Part shown: in pieces, positions 47,011-61,460 of the stretch | Layout of the letters: every line of letters begins with the position of its first letter | Numbering within the stretch: position 1 is the stretch's first letter | NCBI GenBank assembly: GCA_024138025.1 | Contig: JAMXBD010000063.1 | Span: forward strand, 1,426,001-1,490,000 | Origin: Combretum micranthum | Lineage: Eukaryota; Streptophyta; Magnoliopsida; Myrtales; Combretaceae | DNA: 64,000 nucleotides | Direction of reading: 5' to 3' | Notes under the pieces: model-generated | Told to the model about the DNA's origin: nothing | The model's input: only the letters and a program-made list of their open reading frames with translations | Database searches by the model: none | Position numbers and translations under genes: made by a program

Positions 47011-50000
47011 ATCAGTAATCATACAATTTCCTCTAAAGAAACCATACGATTTTTAATTGTTTTGGGCTTTTTCATCTTTTCATACTAGCGTATGATGCAC
47101 TCGTATTACATGTGTAAAAAAAAAGTGACAATTAAAAAATACATGTGTGAAAAAAAAGGCAAGAACAAAGTGAGAATGATTTTTAATCTAGAGGCCAGAG
47201 GGAGAAGCTAAGGAAAAAGAAAGAGTGGGGAGAAATGAGAGGTATTCGTCATCTATAACTACCTTAAAATAAAAATAAAAATAAAAAAAGATAATGTAGA
47301 TCAAAGATTAATTTAATAGTAATAGATAAATAAACCACCTCACATGTCAATCGAGACTGCTAATTGAATAGCATAATAATTGAGTTACTACAAAATCTTT
47401 TCCATTTCATGATAACGGCCTTTTTAAATTGCTCCTCTAGTGAAATCCATGCCATAATCACGACGTTTTGGGGAGATATCTGTGTATCTTTCAATTTCAA
47501 ATCGCAATCTACCTATTTTATTCTTTTTATTTCTTGAATATTTAAATTTATATGTTTGATATTTTAATAAATTTCATATTTGGTATCTTTTTTCCATTTG
47601 CACAATAATCCAAAAATTATTAATTTATTACTTATAAACTTTATAATGTTATTTATTGTATTTAGATAAGCTAATTAATTATAAAAATAATAAAGTGTAA
47701 GTAATTGTTAAAATTAAAAAAATAATTAATTATAAAAATAGATAAAATTTATTTCTTAAATCGACACACTAGAGCTTTCGACAACTAATTGTAAAATTGA
47801 TAAAATTTATGTATCGTACGTGTACGTGTGATGACAATTACCTTTTTTTTTTTTTTTTGGGATACGCACCTACCATTTTATTTGCTTTTGATCAAAAGAC
47901 GCCCACTGGTTTATTTAAAAAAGAGGTGGGGGGCCAGAATTTTCCTTGTATGATTTCCTGCATTTTCGGATTTTATCTGTCAAAAGGGTACGATTGTGAC
48001 GAACCCATGACCAGACCTGATGCTAAAATTCTGGGTACAACTTTAATTATGAATGAATTATGGCAATAGCTAATCAAATACACAGGACTCCATGATATCC
48101 AATTGAATTCAATATTTGCAAATCTGCTGTGCAATGAGCCGATGACAAATACAATGAGACCTATGGTGTGGCCCTCCCTCTTGCCTGGAACCTCATTTAT
48201 CCTATCCGAGGGCCGACAAGATGTATTTAAAACTCTCACCTACATCCATATACCCAACCATCTATTACTATTACCGCTACTGTTACTATTAGTATTAAAG
48301 CTGAGGTCTACTATTTCAATAAAAAATTCTATGTTTTTCCAGTCATAGTCTCATGGCACCATTCAACAATTTAAATCTATTAATTTTAACTATAAATGAA
48401 AAATTAAAATATTTTATATATTAACTCTTTTATAATCAATTTAATTATAGCATTGATGGCAATACTAATACAGTTCCTTATTTCAATATGTCAAGACTCA
48501 TGCATGATCATTTCTTTAAAGAGCTTAATAGTATAGTTTTTTCCTTATTTCTAGCCAGCCTCTTGATCGTTTGCTATTAATAAAATCTCCAACTTTACTA
48601 TGTACGACAGTTAGATCCAATTGTTATCATATATTAATCTAGTATATGTCCATCACATAATGATGATAGCGTCTAATATGCACTTTTTGAAGGAATTATG
48701 GAACCTCTTATTGAAATTGAAAGATTTGGGAACAACTTGATTGTAAAATTTCAAAATGATTTCAAGATTTGAATTGCATCTTCTCTATTAGCATTTTGGA
48801 CAAAATTTCAAATATTTATCATTAATTCTAATCATTGAGAAGCAACGGAAAAATTATATGATTTTTTTTCAATTATTACTCAAAACAAGATCTATAATAA
48901 AATTTAAAGGAAAATACAAAGTTATATAACCAAACTTATTGAAAAATTCAATGGTCCATCATGTTTTTTAATGAAACTGTTATTTATACTCAATAGTAAT
49001 GATATTGCTGAAATATTTAATATATCACTATTATAATTATTTGTTAGATGATTAATTCGACAGTTTCATAAACAGACCACCTTCCTAAAGAAGAATTATT
49101 TGAATGAGTTTTCAATTTTATTGTTGTTTAGAAAAAGATGTATTAATTGAAGAGGGTGGTCGCTTCGTCAATAATGAATTCAACGAGCCTATATCTAGCT
49201 AAAATAAGGGGAAAGATTTATGAGCGAAGACTTCATTTCAACAACTTGCTTGTACAATTTTCGTTTGATGCCATCAATAAGGGTAGTGTATAGGAACTGG
49301 AATATGCCCGTTTTGATCTTCACGAGGTGAATGCATCTAATACTAGGCAGAGATTAAATTTTTCTAGTCATGGAACAACTTATTAGGTAATAGATCCTCT
49401 TCTTTTCCTAAACATGACGACATTCCTTTTCTCAGTGCTGCGTATTTGATATAGCTAAGACTAATTAGTGTAAAAACTATATGTGCCTGTTCCTTATATT
49501 CGTTTTCACTGCTTTTGATTCTGTGTTGGCTTAAATATAACAAATTATTTAAACTTTATTTATTTATTGATCAACATAATATATGGAATGAATGGTATAA
49601 TAAGATAATAAAAGTTAAAAAGAATAAAAATATAAATAAATAGGGATAATGCTACTAATGATAATTGAAATTTGATAAAATATGCAATTAGGTATCTAAA
49701 TTTTGAAATTGGTCAAATATCTAATTGGGTACTTTATCAAATTTCAAATATCATTCATGACATTGATCAGAATAAAAATAAAATTTTCACAACTATCAAT
49801 ATCGACATCTATTTCCTCTTGCAACGGCTATATACCTCGACAATCCACATGTTCATTCTTATTTTTATTCATCATGAGCTATTTTTTTCTGAGTTTAACA
49901 TAGAGGTGGTGAAACAATTCATTTACTCCAAACGTGGGTTAATTATATGCTTGTATGGTTTGTACCGTATAACATTTTTCTGTTTTCAACTTGTGTTGGT

Positions 50001-52629
50001 CACATTTGTCTCTTTTATTATATTTAGTATGTTTGTACACACACATAAAAAAGAAAAAAAAAGTAAAAAAAAAAGATATACATTAAATATAATTTATACC
50101 ACATGGTCAAAATGTGATTGGTGAGGAATAAAAGGACTCACCATTTTCGAATAAGAAACAAGAAAGGTTTCAATAAACAAAAACATGATGAGTAATATAG
50201 GTCATTTTTTAACACGTACATATATTCATAAATCATTTATGATATTTATTTTAGAAACTACCCACTATCTCTTATATGTATTAAAATATGATTAATAATA
50301 ACCCATTTATATATATATATACATGGTATATATTAATTATCTCAAACCAATAAAATCTTAGGTCCTATTACATCTATACTCTCCACTACCGATAGCAAGA
50401 AGCTATACGCAAGGTCTACCATAATTACTAGATTGAAGTGGATAGAGCTCAAAAGGTCTATCCTTTAGAATGGTAGATTTTGACTCTAGTAGTACTGCTT
50501 CTAACAACATGTGAAACATATATTCCAATGGAAATATTAAATGTCTTACCAGCCATTTGCGCACATAGAAGTAAATCTATCATTTATTTTTTCTTTTATT
50601 TGCTCAATTTTCCTTAACTATATATGATCAATTATTAAAGTTTTCTTCATATAGTGATATTCTTGACAACAAAAGCATTTAGACCTATAATACAATTCTA
50701 TTTGAATACTAATCTATATAAAATATTCTGTGGTTTTACTTTTTTTTTTTTTTTACAAGACTGATTTTTAATTATTTAATAACTCAAATTCATACTTAAT
50801 TGTTGTTGTACTATTGAAGCATTTATTATATTAATTACTATAATCATTTTAATGATAAGATAATTAACTAGACAAGAATCATAAAAATCTTACCATGCAA
50901 TCAAATTTAAGTTTCCTTGAATAGTGTTTCTCTCTCCACAAAACTTGCTTCTTCATGCTTTGTCTTACTAACATTCGACCCTTATTCTGCATACCTAATC
51001 AAATCAACAACCTATTACTCCTACCATGGATAAGGACCCAAACCACACAAAATCTGTTGGATATGGATCTATGCTTCCTCATCACTTATCTCATTGTCTC
51101 TTAAGGTCTCATACATTGTAGGTTAAAAGATTTGATTTTGACCCAAAAATCAAACTTTACCCGTAACCAGAAAATGATCTACAGTGGAATTCCATATCTA
51201 TATCAACTAAATTATGGGCATTTTAATATTGAAATTGAAGATATGCAACATTATGAAAAAAGTTAAGGGACAAGTGGTCAGCTTTGGAAAAAGTGGGAAC
51301 TAATTTTTTTTTTTTTAATATATATAATCATAGCTTGATAGGGTTGTCCCTATAATTGACTTTAAGACCTCATAGCTTAATTGCGATAATTCAACATTAT
51401 TTAAGCCCTTTACACTATTTGAATTATTTGATTAGTTCACTAAATTGAGCTTGACCTTTTAAGTGATGAATTTATTAAGTGATCATATCTTAATCTACCA
51501 TCCAACAATCACTTAACCAAGTTTCAACTTTCAAGGTGAGGTCAGTTGAATAGAATGGGTAGAAAATATTTTTTTTTCATCATTATTGTTAACAAGATAC
51601 AATAGGGCTAGAGATCTTATCAATTTCTGGTCCTCTTTAAGTAATAAAATATTCTTAAAACCAAACCTGGTCATAAGATTTGAATTAGATCTCATCACAC
51701 GTGTATACTTCTAAAATTGCACTAAAAGAAATGGATTTTCAGAAAGGATAAGCATCATCTATGTCCAAAAGTGGGAAGAAGGATTTCAAATTATTAATAT
51801 AAAAATTTTATGAGTTTGTTTAATTTTTATTTATATTTTATCTGTATTTAATATATTTGATGTATTTATAAGTAAAAATATATATTTTTTACATGCATCT
51901 GATGAATACATATTTGAAAATGATACAAATAAAATGCATATGATCAGACTACTTCTATTTAAGCAATGTAATGTAAGGAAGACTTTGGTTCACACGTAGT
52001 ATCAATGAACAATGTTGATATTTTGTTTTTTTTCATATACATTGGATGTTCAGTAGTAATAGTATCGTCGTACGGTCAAAAGAATGTCAAATTATTTAAT
52101 AATCATTACACCATGATTCAATTCAATTCTCAGTCTCCAAGATCCTGTTAGACGTGTCAGAATCCTAGACGTGCAATGGTCAAGACCTTAGGAAACATGA
52201 CAGCCGTAAGATGTTTTTCATGGTGTTGCATTGAAGTGAAAGGGATTGATTATTTAAGAAGGGTGATGATCAGTGACGGTAGCTATACGTTTCTGATTGA
52301 GATCGAAAGAAAGCATTAGCATATGCAGATTTTTGAGTAGCTCGAGACTTTTGCATGCAGAATTAAAGTAATATGGACCCATGGGTGAAGTTATTGCTTG
52401 AGAGAAAACGACAGCTTTGCTTCTGTTGTAATGTAGTACACGGTTTTCATGATTCAAAACTCAGTCATCGGTTGTCACTTGTCAGGAGCAGGACAATATG
52501 CGTGTTTGTTACCAGACTTAGCTTTACTTTTTAATTCATTTACTTTCTTTCTTTCTTTCTTTCAATTAACAGGCTTTTGTGATTTTACAGATGAAATAAT
52601 GAATAAGAAGCTAGTGGTTGGCTTTTAGG

Positions 52630-52670
<41 letters not shown>

Positions 52671-53429
52671 CTCTCTTGTATATGCATATTCAAGGTAAAT
52701 CCCAGCATAAACTGTGGATGTTGATTTGCAATATATTTTATAGACTCATGATATCACATCATAAGGACCGATAATATGTAGAGAATGTGATTGTTATTTC
52801 TTATATTTAAAATGTATAGGTTGATAACTTTATATAGGATTAATTATATGCATTGAAATACGTGCTAGGTAGCTAGAAGTAGCTTTCAATTGTAAGGACC
52901 AAATACGATAAGAAAATTTAGATGGTACAATTCAAAGAATAACAGAGAGAGCAATTCTTTTATATCATATTTGATATATATGATTGGATAGTATTTAGAT
53001 AGATTTTGATTTAAGATGTTTTATTTTTTCTAGTTTTAATATTTTTGAACTATCAAATATAAGGGATAAAATTTTTAATTTTGTTCAATCCCAAATACAT
53101 TTTATAAATCAAACATAGTATAGTGACTATTGTCCAGTTCAATACCATCAAAATTTATGTAACCAAATACTACCTAAAGTGTTTATAGTTAAATAACATG
53201 AAACATCAATCTCCTAATGGGTTCGATCTATGTATTATCTATGAAGGTATGTTTGGATTGTCTAATTTTCATCTATATTTTATTTGCATTTATATATTAT
53301 CTGTATATGATCTATTTGATCTTTTATGAGTAAAAATAGTTTTTCATCTATATTTAATTCTTAATAAATATCTATTTGAAAAAAATAATAATAAGATATC
53401 AAAATTACCAGAAAAAGATTAAACATATT
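47011..53429. other. Long gene-free stretch
   Basis: No gene, RNA or complete element is supported in these ~6.4 kb. Notable items: a T-run at 47,845-47,859; a GC-richer patch at about 47,960-48,240 with overlapping short frames on both strands but no domain; a short inverted repeat around 49,670-49,750 (AATTTGATAAA ... TTTATCAAATT); and a (TA)n microsatellite at 52,641-52,666. Open frames such as 49672-50124 are AT-driven chance translations. Confidence 0.5.
52641..52666. repeat. (TA)n microsatellite
   Basis: A perfect TA run of 26 bases with more TATATAA words on both sides. It may form a cruciform and is likely to be length-polymorphic. Confidence 0.9.
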
Positions 53430-54601
53430 GTTACACGAGCTGATTTGGGTTGGTAGAGTTAGCTCTACAAATACAGAAAAAATGATTAGAGGGGCATTGG
53501 GAGGTTACCTAACACGGCTATTCCAATGCTTAAGTTAGTGCATGGGTAGGAATAGTATGTTTGTGCCCCCTAGAAAGGAAAGGGCTATTTACGGTTTTTA
53601 GAGTCATACCAGGCGGACTTCTTCATGACAGTTGACCTAGTATATGTGATGAGGAACATGAGCTGGGGAGCTATAGCTTCACGGAGTATAGCCGAGCAGG
53701 TTGTGTCCTCCCCAATCATGGGGTATGACTAAAGCACTGGCTTTGATTAGAGATTATCAGGCCGTAAGGTCAAGCTAGTTGGTTAGCCAAACTATGAGCT
53801 CGGCTAGCCTTTTCGAAGTGAGGGTTCCTTGGGACACCTTTCACCATATCCCTCAGTAGAGCAGTGGGTTTTGTTACCTTTCTAGGAGAGTGGGACGTTA
53901 CGTAGTGCACCCTTTCTGGGCTTATTGCATTATAGGGTTTTGAAGCCCGGGAGACCGAGTGGGATGATGGTATATTTTACTGTCAACATTTTCCCCAACT
54001 CTCATTGTAGAACAAAGAGGATGCATGTCCATAAGGTCATTGGCTCGAGATGGCTATTACATGCATTGGTCAGCTACATTTCTCATTAGGAGATGCATCA
54101 CCAATATCGCAAGTATTTTATGGTGAGGACCATTCAACTTCCCGTTGATTCACTGGCATATCTTACTTAGCACGTTTTCATTATGGCTGAAATCATGCAT
54201 TTTTCATGAGAGGTCTTGATGATTTGAAAAGCAACAATAATAATTAATCCCTCAGATCTAACGGCTGTGTTGTTGGTCATGATGTCAGAGTCTTGAGATT
54301 TACTCATGTTTTCAAGGGATTTGGGCCTTCCCGTCCCCTCCCCCCTAGTTCCTTTATAAATACATGTGCTTCATGGGGATTTCTCTACAGTGCTTTCATA
54401 ATTGGTTGAGAGAATTGTCATCTTAGATCCTTAGCGCCTTCTTAGTACTTCTACCTACTTAAGATTTCAACAATGTCAAGCTTACGTAATACTTTATCTT
54501 TTTCTCATGATTCAAGCAGTAAGGTCTAGAGAGTCAACGACGAGGGGGGAGAGGGAGGCAAGCACTATCTCGAGAGGGTCAGTTCACAGGGTGACATAAG
54601 T
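53430..54601 (+). other. Retroelement-like promoter/leader region, unassigned
   Basis: GC-richer than its surroundings. A TATA-like TTTATAAATACATG (about 54,352-54,365) is followed by a leader and an ATG near 54,474 opening MSSLRNTLSFSHDSSSK, a Ser-rich start like those of plant gypsy-type transposon ORFs, which soon meets a stop. It is cut at 54,602 by the start of the next LTR. The assignment is by style only. Confidence 0.3.
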
Positions 54602-57600
54602 TGTAAACCTCTGAACTTTTCAGTACTCTTAGAAAATAATCCTAGAGTTAAATACCAAAATCGAAACCTTAAAAATCGATCAAAATTTAAACCGAATTCT
54701 CAACAAGATCAAATACGAAATTTCTTAACCTTAAGAGAATGAGAAACTTCAAAAACAAAAATGGAAAACCCAATAATCATTTGATTCAAACCTGTACGCT
54801 AAACAATTTGTCTATCGATCTCTAACACGTAAACTGAGATAGTACGCCCAAATGTTATTTAGTGACAAAATTATAAAAACTTAAAACCTTTGGCGAATTT
54901 TAGAATAAAAAACTTAAATTAATACTAGAAGTCAATCTGAGTCAACACATAACCTTAAACTCGATGAAACAATCCTGAGAATTGCAAAATATTAAATAAA
55001 CCAAAAAATAGAGTAAAATATAAATTTTGAACCAAAATATAAGTATGACATAAACCCTAAGATTTTAAAATTTTACGAGTAAACTAAGTCAACTACAAGC
55101 CTTAGTGAACCTAGATCTGGCAATCCCATATGCGAAACACTAAAATAGTAAAAATGAGATAACCTTATATTTAGTTCAAAATAATATGATACAACCTAAA
55201 AAATTAGATTCATAAAAATTCGCTCATTTCAGACCCAAACATATCAATTTTCGAAATCAGGGTCCTGACACATAAAACGGTAAAAATATTTCGATAACAT
55301 ATTTAGACTCGTAATAATATGAGAATTCATAAATTATTAGTTTCGTAATTTTTTGGTATTTAAAAATATCAGATATAACTCGTTTATGCGTATTTTCTTT
55401 ACTACTAGTAATTTATTTGTCTCATTTACTATTCATTATACTATTTTTATTATTCATTAGTGTTCACCTCTCTGTATTTTTTTTATACCTATCTCTTACA
55501 TCTTATACAATTTTTTTTTTCATATAAAAACTTTACTGCACATTTTACTTAACTGCTCTTGTATTTCATTACATTTTTTCTATTTAAATTAATTTTTTCC
55601 TCCTCTTTTCTTTCAATGGCAGCTGCTACCCTCTTTTTCTTTTCTTCGTTTTTTTTTTTTCATTTATTTTTACATCTTTTATCCCCCATTTTTCCCTCTA
55701 TAAATACTCATTCACTTCTTACACAGATTTCTTTCACCACAACAAAACTCTATCAATTTTTTTCTACAACTTTTCTCTCTAAATTTCTTCTTAACTTTCT
55801 CTTCATAAATTTTCATCTAAACATCCTCCCCTCAATAACCATACAACTTCATCTTTCTTTAGGTAAATGTCTTAAATACGCATTTCATAAATTATAGCAA
55901 AACTCTTGCAAAAATATTTTTTTCTCAAATTCTCTCTCCCTCTATCGTTCATTCATCACACCATATACACACAAAAGCACCATCCAAATTGTTTTTCATC
56001 TTCAATCTTTCATCTACTTTAGGTAAAACACTAAGCCATCTCTTCCATTCATGCTAACATAACATGAAAAATATGTGTGTTTGGTTTCCAAATTCCCCAT
56101 GAGTATATGCTAAGGAATGAAAATGTAGAAACAACATATTGTTCATGTCTTGTTTAACTCTACAATTTCATTTATGTTGTTGTTTCTAATCATAACTTTA
56201 TATATGTTACTAAGTATGTGTGTGTGTGCGTGTGTGTGTATTTTAGAGCCTAATGCTCACTAACCTAACATTTTATAGATGCTTTTATTTCCTTACTTAT
56301 TTATTTATTTCATGCAAATAAATAAGACTAGTCAACTTCTAGTTTTAGACTTGTCCTCATCAAGTCAAAAGAATTTTCTTCTTTCTTTATGGACTTATCC
56401 ATAATTAAAGTCTATAGCCTTGACATAAAACTAAAACTCTCATGATTTTTCTTATTTGTTCTCTTGTTTTTCTTAAAGGACTTGCTCATGTCTATGTCTA
56501 GAAAGACTTAAATAAAAATCTAAAACTTCCAAAATTTTCTTCTTTTTCTTTTCCTTAAGCTTTCTTATGCATTTCTTTTCTCTTTTTGGAACTTGTCCAT
56601 TTTAAATTACGAGAAGCTTTGATGTAAGTTAAGACCTGTCAATACTTGACTTTACATATATGCTTATTTAATTTTTTATATCTCTTATATTCTATATGAG
56701 TTATTTTTCTTTTATCATACAACATAGATATAAGTTCATAGTCATGTATGATTATAATGTTGTTGTCTTAATGGAATTTTTCAAAGAAATAAAGAAGTTC
56801 TTTTCTTTTATAAAAATAAGACTAAATTTTCTATAAAAAAATTTGACACTTAGGAAAAATTTTCATTAAAACTTATGAATATGATTCAACAACCTCCTTT
56901 TCAAAGTTTAAATAGGTTATCATAAGTTTTTAGTGTTGTTTTTATGCAAATTTTCTTCAAGACTTAATTGTGTGGTTCCATTACCCTCTTTTCAAATACT
57001 AAAACAAATTTATTTTAATGTTGATAACTCTTTGTTATGCAAACTTTTCTTAAAAGCTTATTTATAAGATTTATACCAACACTTTGATAAACACTAACCC
57101 ACTAATAAAAATCCACTTTGAAATAAAATCGCTATACAACTTAAGGAACTAAGTTTTAAGAAGTAAATCTATTTTCTGAAATTAAAGAAATATAAATAAT
57201 AATTATATACCCTTTTGTAACAACTCAAAATTATAGTTTTCTTCCGATAACTCCTTAAATATCTAAATGTTAAGAAACCAATAATAAAGAAAGAATTATT
57301 ATGAGAATAAAAATTAGAACAAGCCATTCACTTAATTTCTATCATGATAAAACTTAAAACATTATAGAGGTAATACGATTTAGAATGATTTTTCTTCACA
57401 TCGCATAAAAGCTTCATGTTTTCAAAAATAAACAGTTAAAAGAAATTTATATGAAAATAAAATATTCATGAACTCTAACATAAATGTAGAATCATAATTT
57501 TCTTTAATTAAGTTTCATAATTACAAAATCTAAGAATTAAAACTTTGTTTAAGGATCAAACTTTAGAAAATTTCTATAAGGAAATATACGTAGAGTTTCA

Positions 57601-58780
57601 TGCCACCAATGAATAAAATCATGTCTTGTAAAATAAATTGTTAAATAAAATTTCTTTTCAAATATGAGACTTTTGAGATTTCAAAATATATATTGAACTA
57701 TAAATCTTATTTTTTGTTGTTGAGTCACATGTTTATAAAATAGCAAATTTAATCATAAGTTAAAGAATAATCTTTCATAAATAAAGATTATTTTCAAATT
57801 TTATTTTTAAGACAATATCACTAAAATCATGTATATAATATGACTTATTGTTAATATTAAATTATTTACAAAAGTATAAATATTTATAGGTTTGCTATAA
57901 AGTATCTAAGTAAAGTAAAAGTGGGAAAATTTCAAGTTTAAAGGCTGGAATTTTCATGTCTACTCTGTACCGAGTCGTTTTAAACCCAAATGGCGTTAAA
58001 TGTAAAAAATAACCCCATAAATAGATAGATCTTTTCAAGTAGATAGAAAATAACATCTAATATGCAAAATTCTAAGATAAAATAAGCAGGTTATGGTCAT
58101 TGTCAATTGAGATTTCCCTTCATCCAAATTTTGACGAAAATAACAAGATAGAATTAGAAATTTTAAATAAAACCTCTATGAAATACTACTCATTCCAGGT
58201 ATTTCTTTTGTTTAGGTGACGAGGAATACGAGGCTCTTCTTCCTGAGGATTATTACAACTAAGAACATTGCAATATGGACAAGTGAGTTTTTCCTCCTAA
58301 ATTCTTTACCTTGCTTATGTTTGTAAAGTAGTTGTACTAGCATGATAAGAAAGATAAAAATGGGTATGTATTAGGAATTCTCAAGGGTTAAGCATGAGTT
58401 TCTTTTGCTTGCGTGATTAAGTGAATGCTAAGCATATAGCAACAATAGAATGTTTGTTTGATACCATTTATTCATTTGTATGCTTGATTACTATGTGTGT
58501 TTAAATTGATTGATCGCCCTCAATGAATCATAACGTGGAATGATGTTAACAAGAAAACGGTCACTCATAGTATCCATCAAGTCACATTTTTGGAAGGATG
58601 CTACTCCTACTCATAGAGTTGGATGAGCAGCAAGGTACTGTCATACGCGCCATGCTCTTTCCTAGGGAATCCATATCACTCAGGAAATGCAACTCTAGGT
58701 TCAGAGCCGTGTCAACCAAACACTATGAGCAAGTGTCTGGGGACTAACAGTAGAAGATCAAGAATACCTTCATCAACAAC
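54602..58780 (+). mobile_element. Long LTR (Tekay/Retand-like), diverged copy
   Basis: The start TGTAAACCTCTGAACTTTTC and the next ~100 bases (AAAAATCGATCAAAATTTAA, CCGAATTCTCAAC) align with the reverse complement of the solo LTR end at 20,447. Shared order continues: a TATAACTCGTTTATGCGTAT block (55,375), a TATA box CTATAAATAC (about 55,697), a pyrimidine-rich leader, a TTTAGGTAAAACACTAAGCC phrase (56,020), and GGACAAGTGAGTTTTTCCTC (about 58,277), matching the reverse complement of a piece near 16,500. Similarity ends near 58.78 kb, where another element's sequence begins. The open frame 55559-55897 lies in the pyrimidine-rich leader and is not a gene. Confidence 0.6.
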
Positions 58781-60346
58781 TCCCTAACCCTTGATATGGA
58801 GGGTGTAAATCCATTCTATGTATAGGTTTCGGATAACTATACATGTGTGTATTCCTCATGTGATTGTTACATAAGTATAGTGTCGAGCCTGGTTTTCGAT
58901 TTCCTTTAATCCGATTCGTACTAAACCCTAACCCATTCAATATGAATCCTCGACTAAGAATTAAAGAAAATTTTGAATTTTTTTTTAAATATTTTGGAGT
59001 CGCCACTCGACTAAAGTCGAGAAAAAAAATAAACCAAAACCAATGGGTAGGCTGATTTTGGTTTTGCTACTGATCTGCAAAAAAATCATTTTGAAAATGA
59101 GAACCAGAAATTAACTTGAGTTCGGGGGCTAACCTATTAAAACCTAAACGGTTACCACTTTAAATTTTCATATTTAAATTGCTTTCTTTTAAACCCTAAT
59201 TTCAAAAATCTAAACTATTTATCAGGATCTAATTAACTAAACATATGTTTAATATACACAAAAATACTAATCAAATTCCATCAATAATCATATATAATCT
59301 AAAAACTTGAAATATTCAAATTAATCAAATCTTATCAAATTCTATCAATATTCATATATTCTAAACTAAACAAATCAAATAAATTCACAAAAATAATTTT
59401 TTACATATTTTGAGTCGCCCATTTAGGTGCCTACATACCGCTAATCGGGATCAGACCACACGTAGTTCTTTTAGAAAAATTTAGTTTGTTGGTTAATTTT
59501 AAAATTTTTCGAAATCTTTTTGCTTTAAGTTCATTACGTTTGTTAATTTTATGAAAAATATATTTTTTTTATTTATTTTTTAACATGAACCCTAAATCTA
59601 TTAAGTTAGGTTTTAGCAATTTTATGGAAAATCGGATTTTTTCTAGGTGACAAAAATTTTGAACAAGAAATCATAACCACATATCATGCATATCAATTGA
59701 TCATATATATCATCAAGAATAAAAATATTATAAGGAATATCAATATTTAACAAGCTAATTTCAACAAAGCAATATCATGCCATAATCAAGATTTATATAT
59801 CATTGAAATTATTTATGAAGGGCAAGATTTCAATGTGTTTTCATATATGGTGAAATCATAAAATTCAATATTATTACAATCAAGGTCATCACTATATCAT
59901 GGCATAAAAGGAATATTAATGACTATCATCATACATGATTACACAATTTCAAATATTGTAAACCTAAAACTCTAAATAATTTCATATATTCCTTAGTGAT
60001 TATGGCGTGATTATAGTTATATTATCAATAACAAGATCTTAATTTAATTCTACAAATAAGTACCTAACAAAATTCAATTTTATCACAAAAAAAAAGATCA
60101 TTACCATATTAATGCAAAAAGATAGATCATTCAAAAACTATATCATGATAAATTAGATCCCAAATTTCAATTTAATATTTTTAGAACAAGTTTATGAGAC
60201 AATCATTCATTTTAAAAAAAAATAATGACTATACTATCATGATTAAAGCTACTACTAATTTTACATATTTTGAAATTTTTTTTTTAAACACAATATATTT
60301 ATAATAGATTTTGATATTATAATTATATATTATTTTTTATTTTTCC

Positions 60347-60390
<44 letters not shown>

Positions 60391-61460
60391 TATTATATTA
60401 TTATTATTATTATTATTATTCATAACAGATTTTGAAACTTTAGTGTGTGAGTTGTTTTTTATTTTTTATTTTTTATTTTTTTTTAAAAAGTCAAATTTAA
60501 ATGATTAATCAAATTAAATTTTATTCAATAAAAATCCTAGAAATACTAAGTTTGCAAGTCCATTTTGTGAAAAATCTAGACGCAATACAAGTTTTTGAAA
60601 AACACCAATTAATGTATTTTTATTTAAGAAAACATATCTAAGTGACAAATGGTTTTTATGTAAAAATTGGACACATGTTGTGATGCCAATGCTAAATTAG
60701 GAAATTTTGCAATTTAATTGTTTTCATGAATTTTGATATTCATAATATAAACATCATATGCACAATAGTCGAATGACATAAAAGGAAAGGAAAAGAACAA
60801 ATGTATGTATGAATATATAAATGTGACCAATAACATTAAATTTCAAATTGCAAAACAAAACTTGTTAGTGATGTCGTGATTCCTAACCGTGAATTTGCAA
60901 CTTGCATATTGACCATCACCATAATAACAATACCAAATAATACGGAAGGACGATGAAACAAGCAGGGTCGTGGAAATTTTTTTAATGGCATAATTAACAC
61001 AATGATAATGAAGATATTAATATATATATATATATATATATATTTGACCTCCAATAACTATTGTTTGGAAGAAACAGAGGTGCGGACGGATCGGACCTTC
61101 AACAGATTCAACAAACGGTGACGGCAGCCGACGAAAGGGCTGGCAGCGGCTGGAGGCAGCGGAACTCCTGGGTAGTAGTCTGACCGGGGTTCTGGAAGAT
61201 GCCGATAACTCTGATGATCTCGAATTGGTCCAAGAATGCCTGCAAATGTCAATTTCCTCTAGGGGATATAGTGGTGCCGTCGGACTTCTTCTGACAAGGG
61301 TTTGCCGTGGATATCGAAGGCTGATGACCAGTGGGTTTAACAATGGTGATGGAAGTTCTCGACTTCCTGGTGAATCAAATGCTTTTTTTTCTTATTTTTC
61401 TTTTCTTTGTTTTTTGTGTCCTGTTTTCGTTTTTTTATTCTTCTATTTATAGAGTTAAAT
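58781..61460 (-). mobile_element. Possible Ogre/Tat-type 5' LTR and PBS, truncated
   Basis: Read on the minus strand, a TATA box (CTATAAATAG, 61,443-61,452) is followed by a markedly GC-rich leader (about 61,075-61,380). An AT-rich U5 then carries GTATGTAGGCACCTAAATGG and GCGACTC (about 59,410-59,440), and finally TGGCGACTCC (about 58,998-59,007), which looks like the start of an Ogre/Tat PBS (tRNA-Arg type). The following bases do not match the expected PBS continuation, and the internal region is lost at about 58,780, where the long LTR begins. Minus-strand frames of 72-108 codons near 61 kb lie in the leader and show no domain. Confidence 0.35.
60347..60420. repeat. (ATT)n microsatellite
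   Basis: About 70 bases of ATT repeats with two one-base interruptions, lying inside the AT-rich part of the putative LTR. Confidence 0.9.

Noticed and set aside
49672..50124. 150-codon open frame
   Set aside because: Rich in I, F, Y and K in an AT-rich region with no domain and no promoter or splice context. Most likely chance.
55559..55897. 112-codon hydrophobic frame
   Set aside because: It is a translation of the T/C-rich leader of the long LTR, so Phe, Leu and Ser runs arise from composition, not from a membrane protein.
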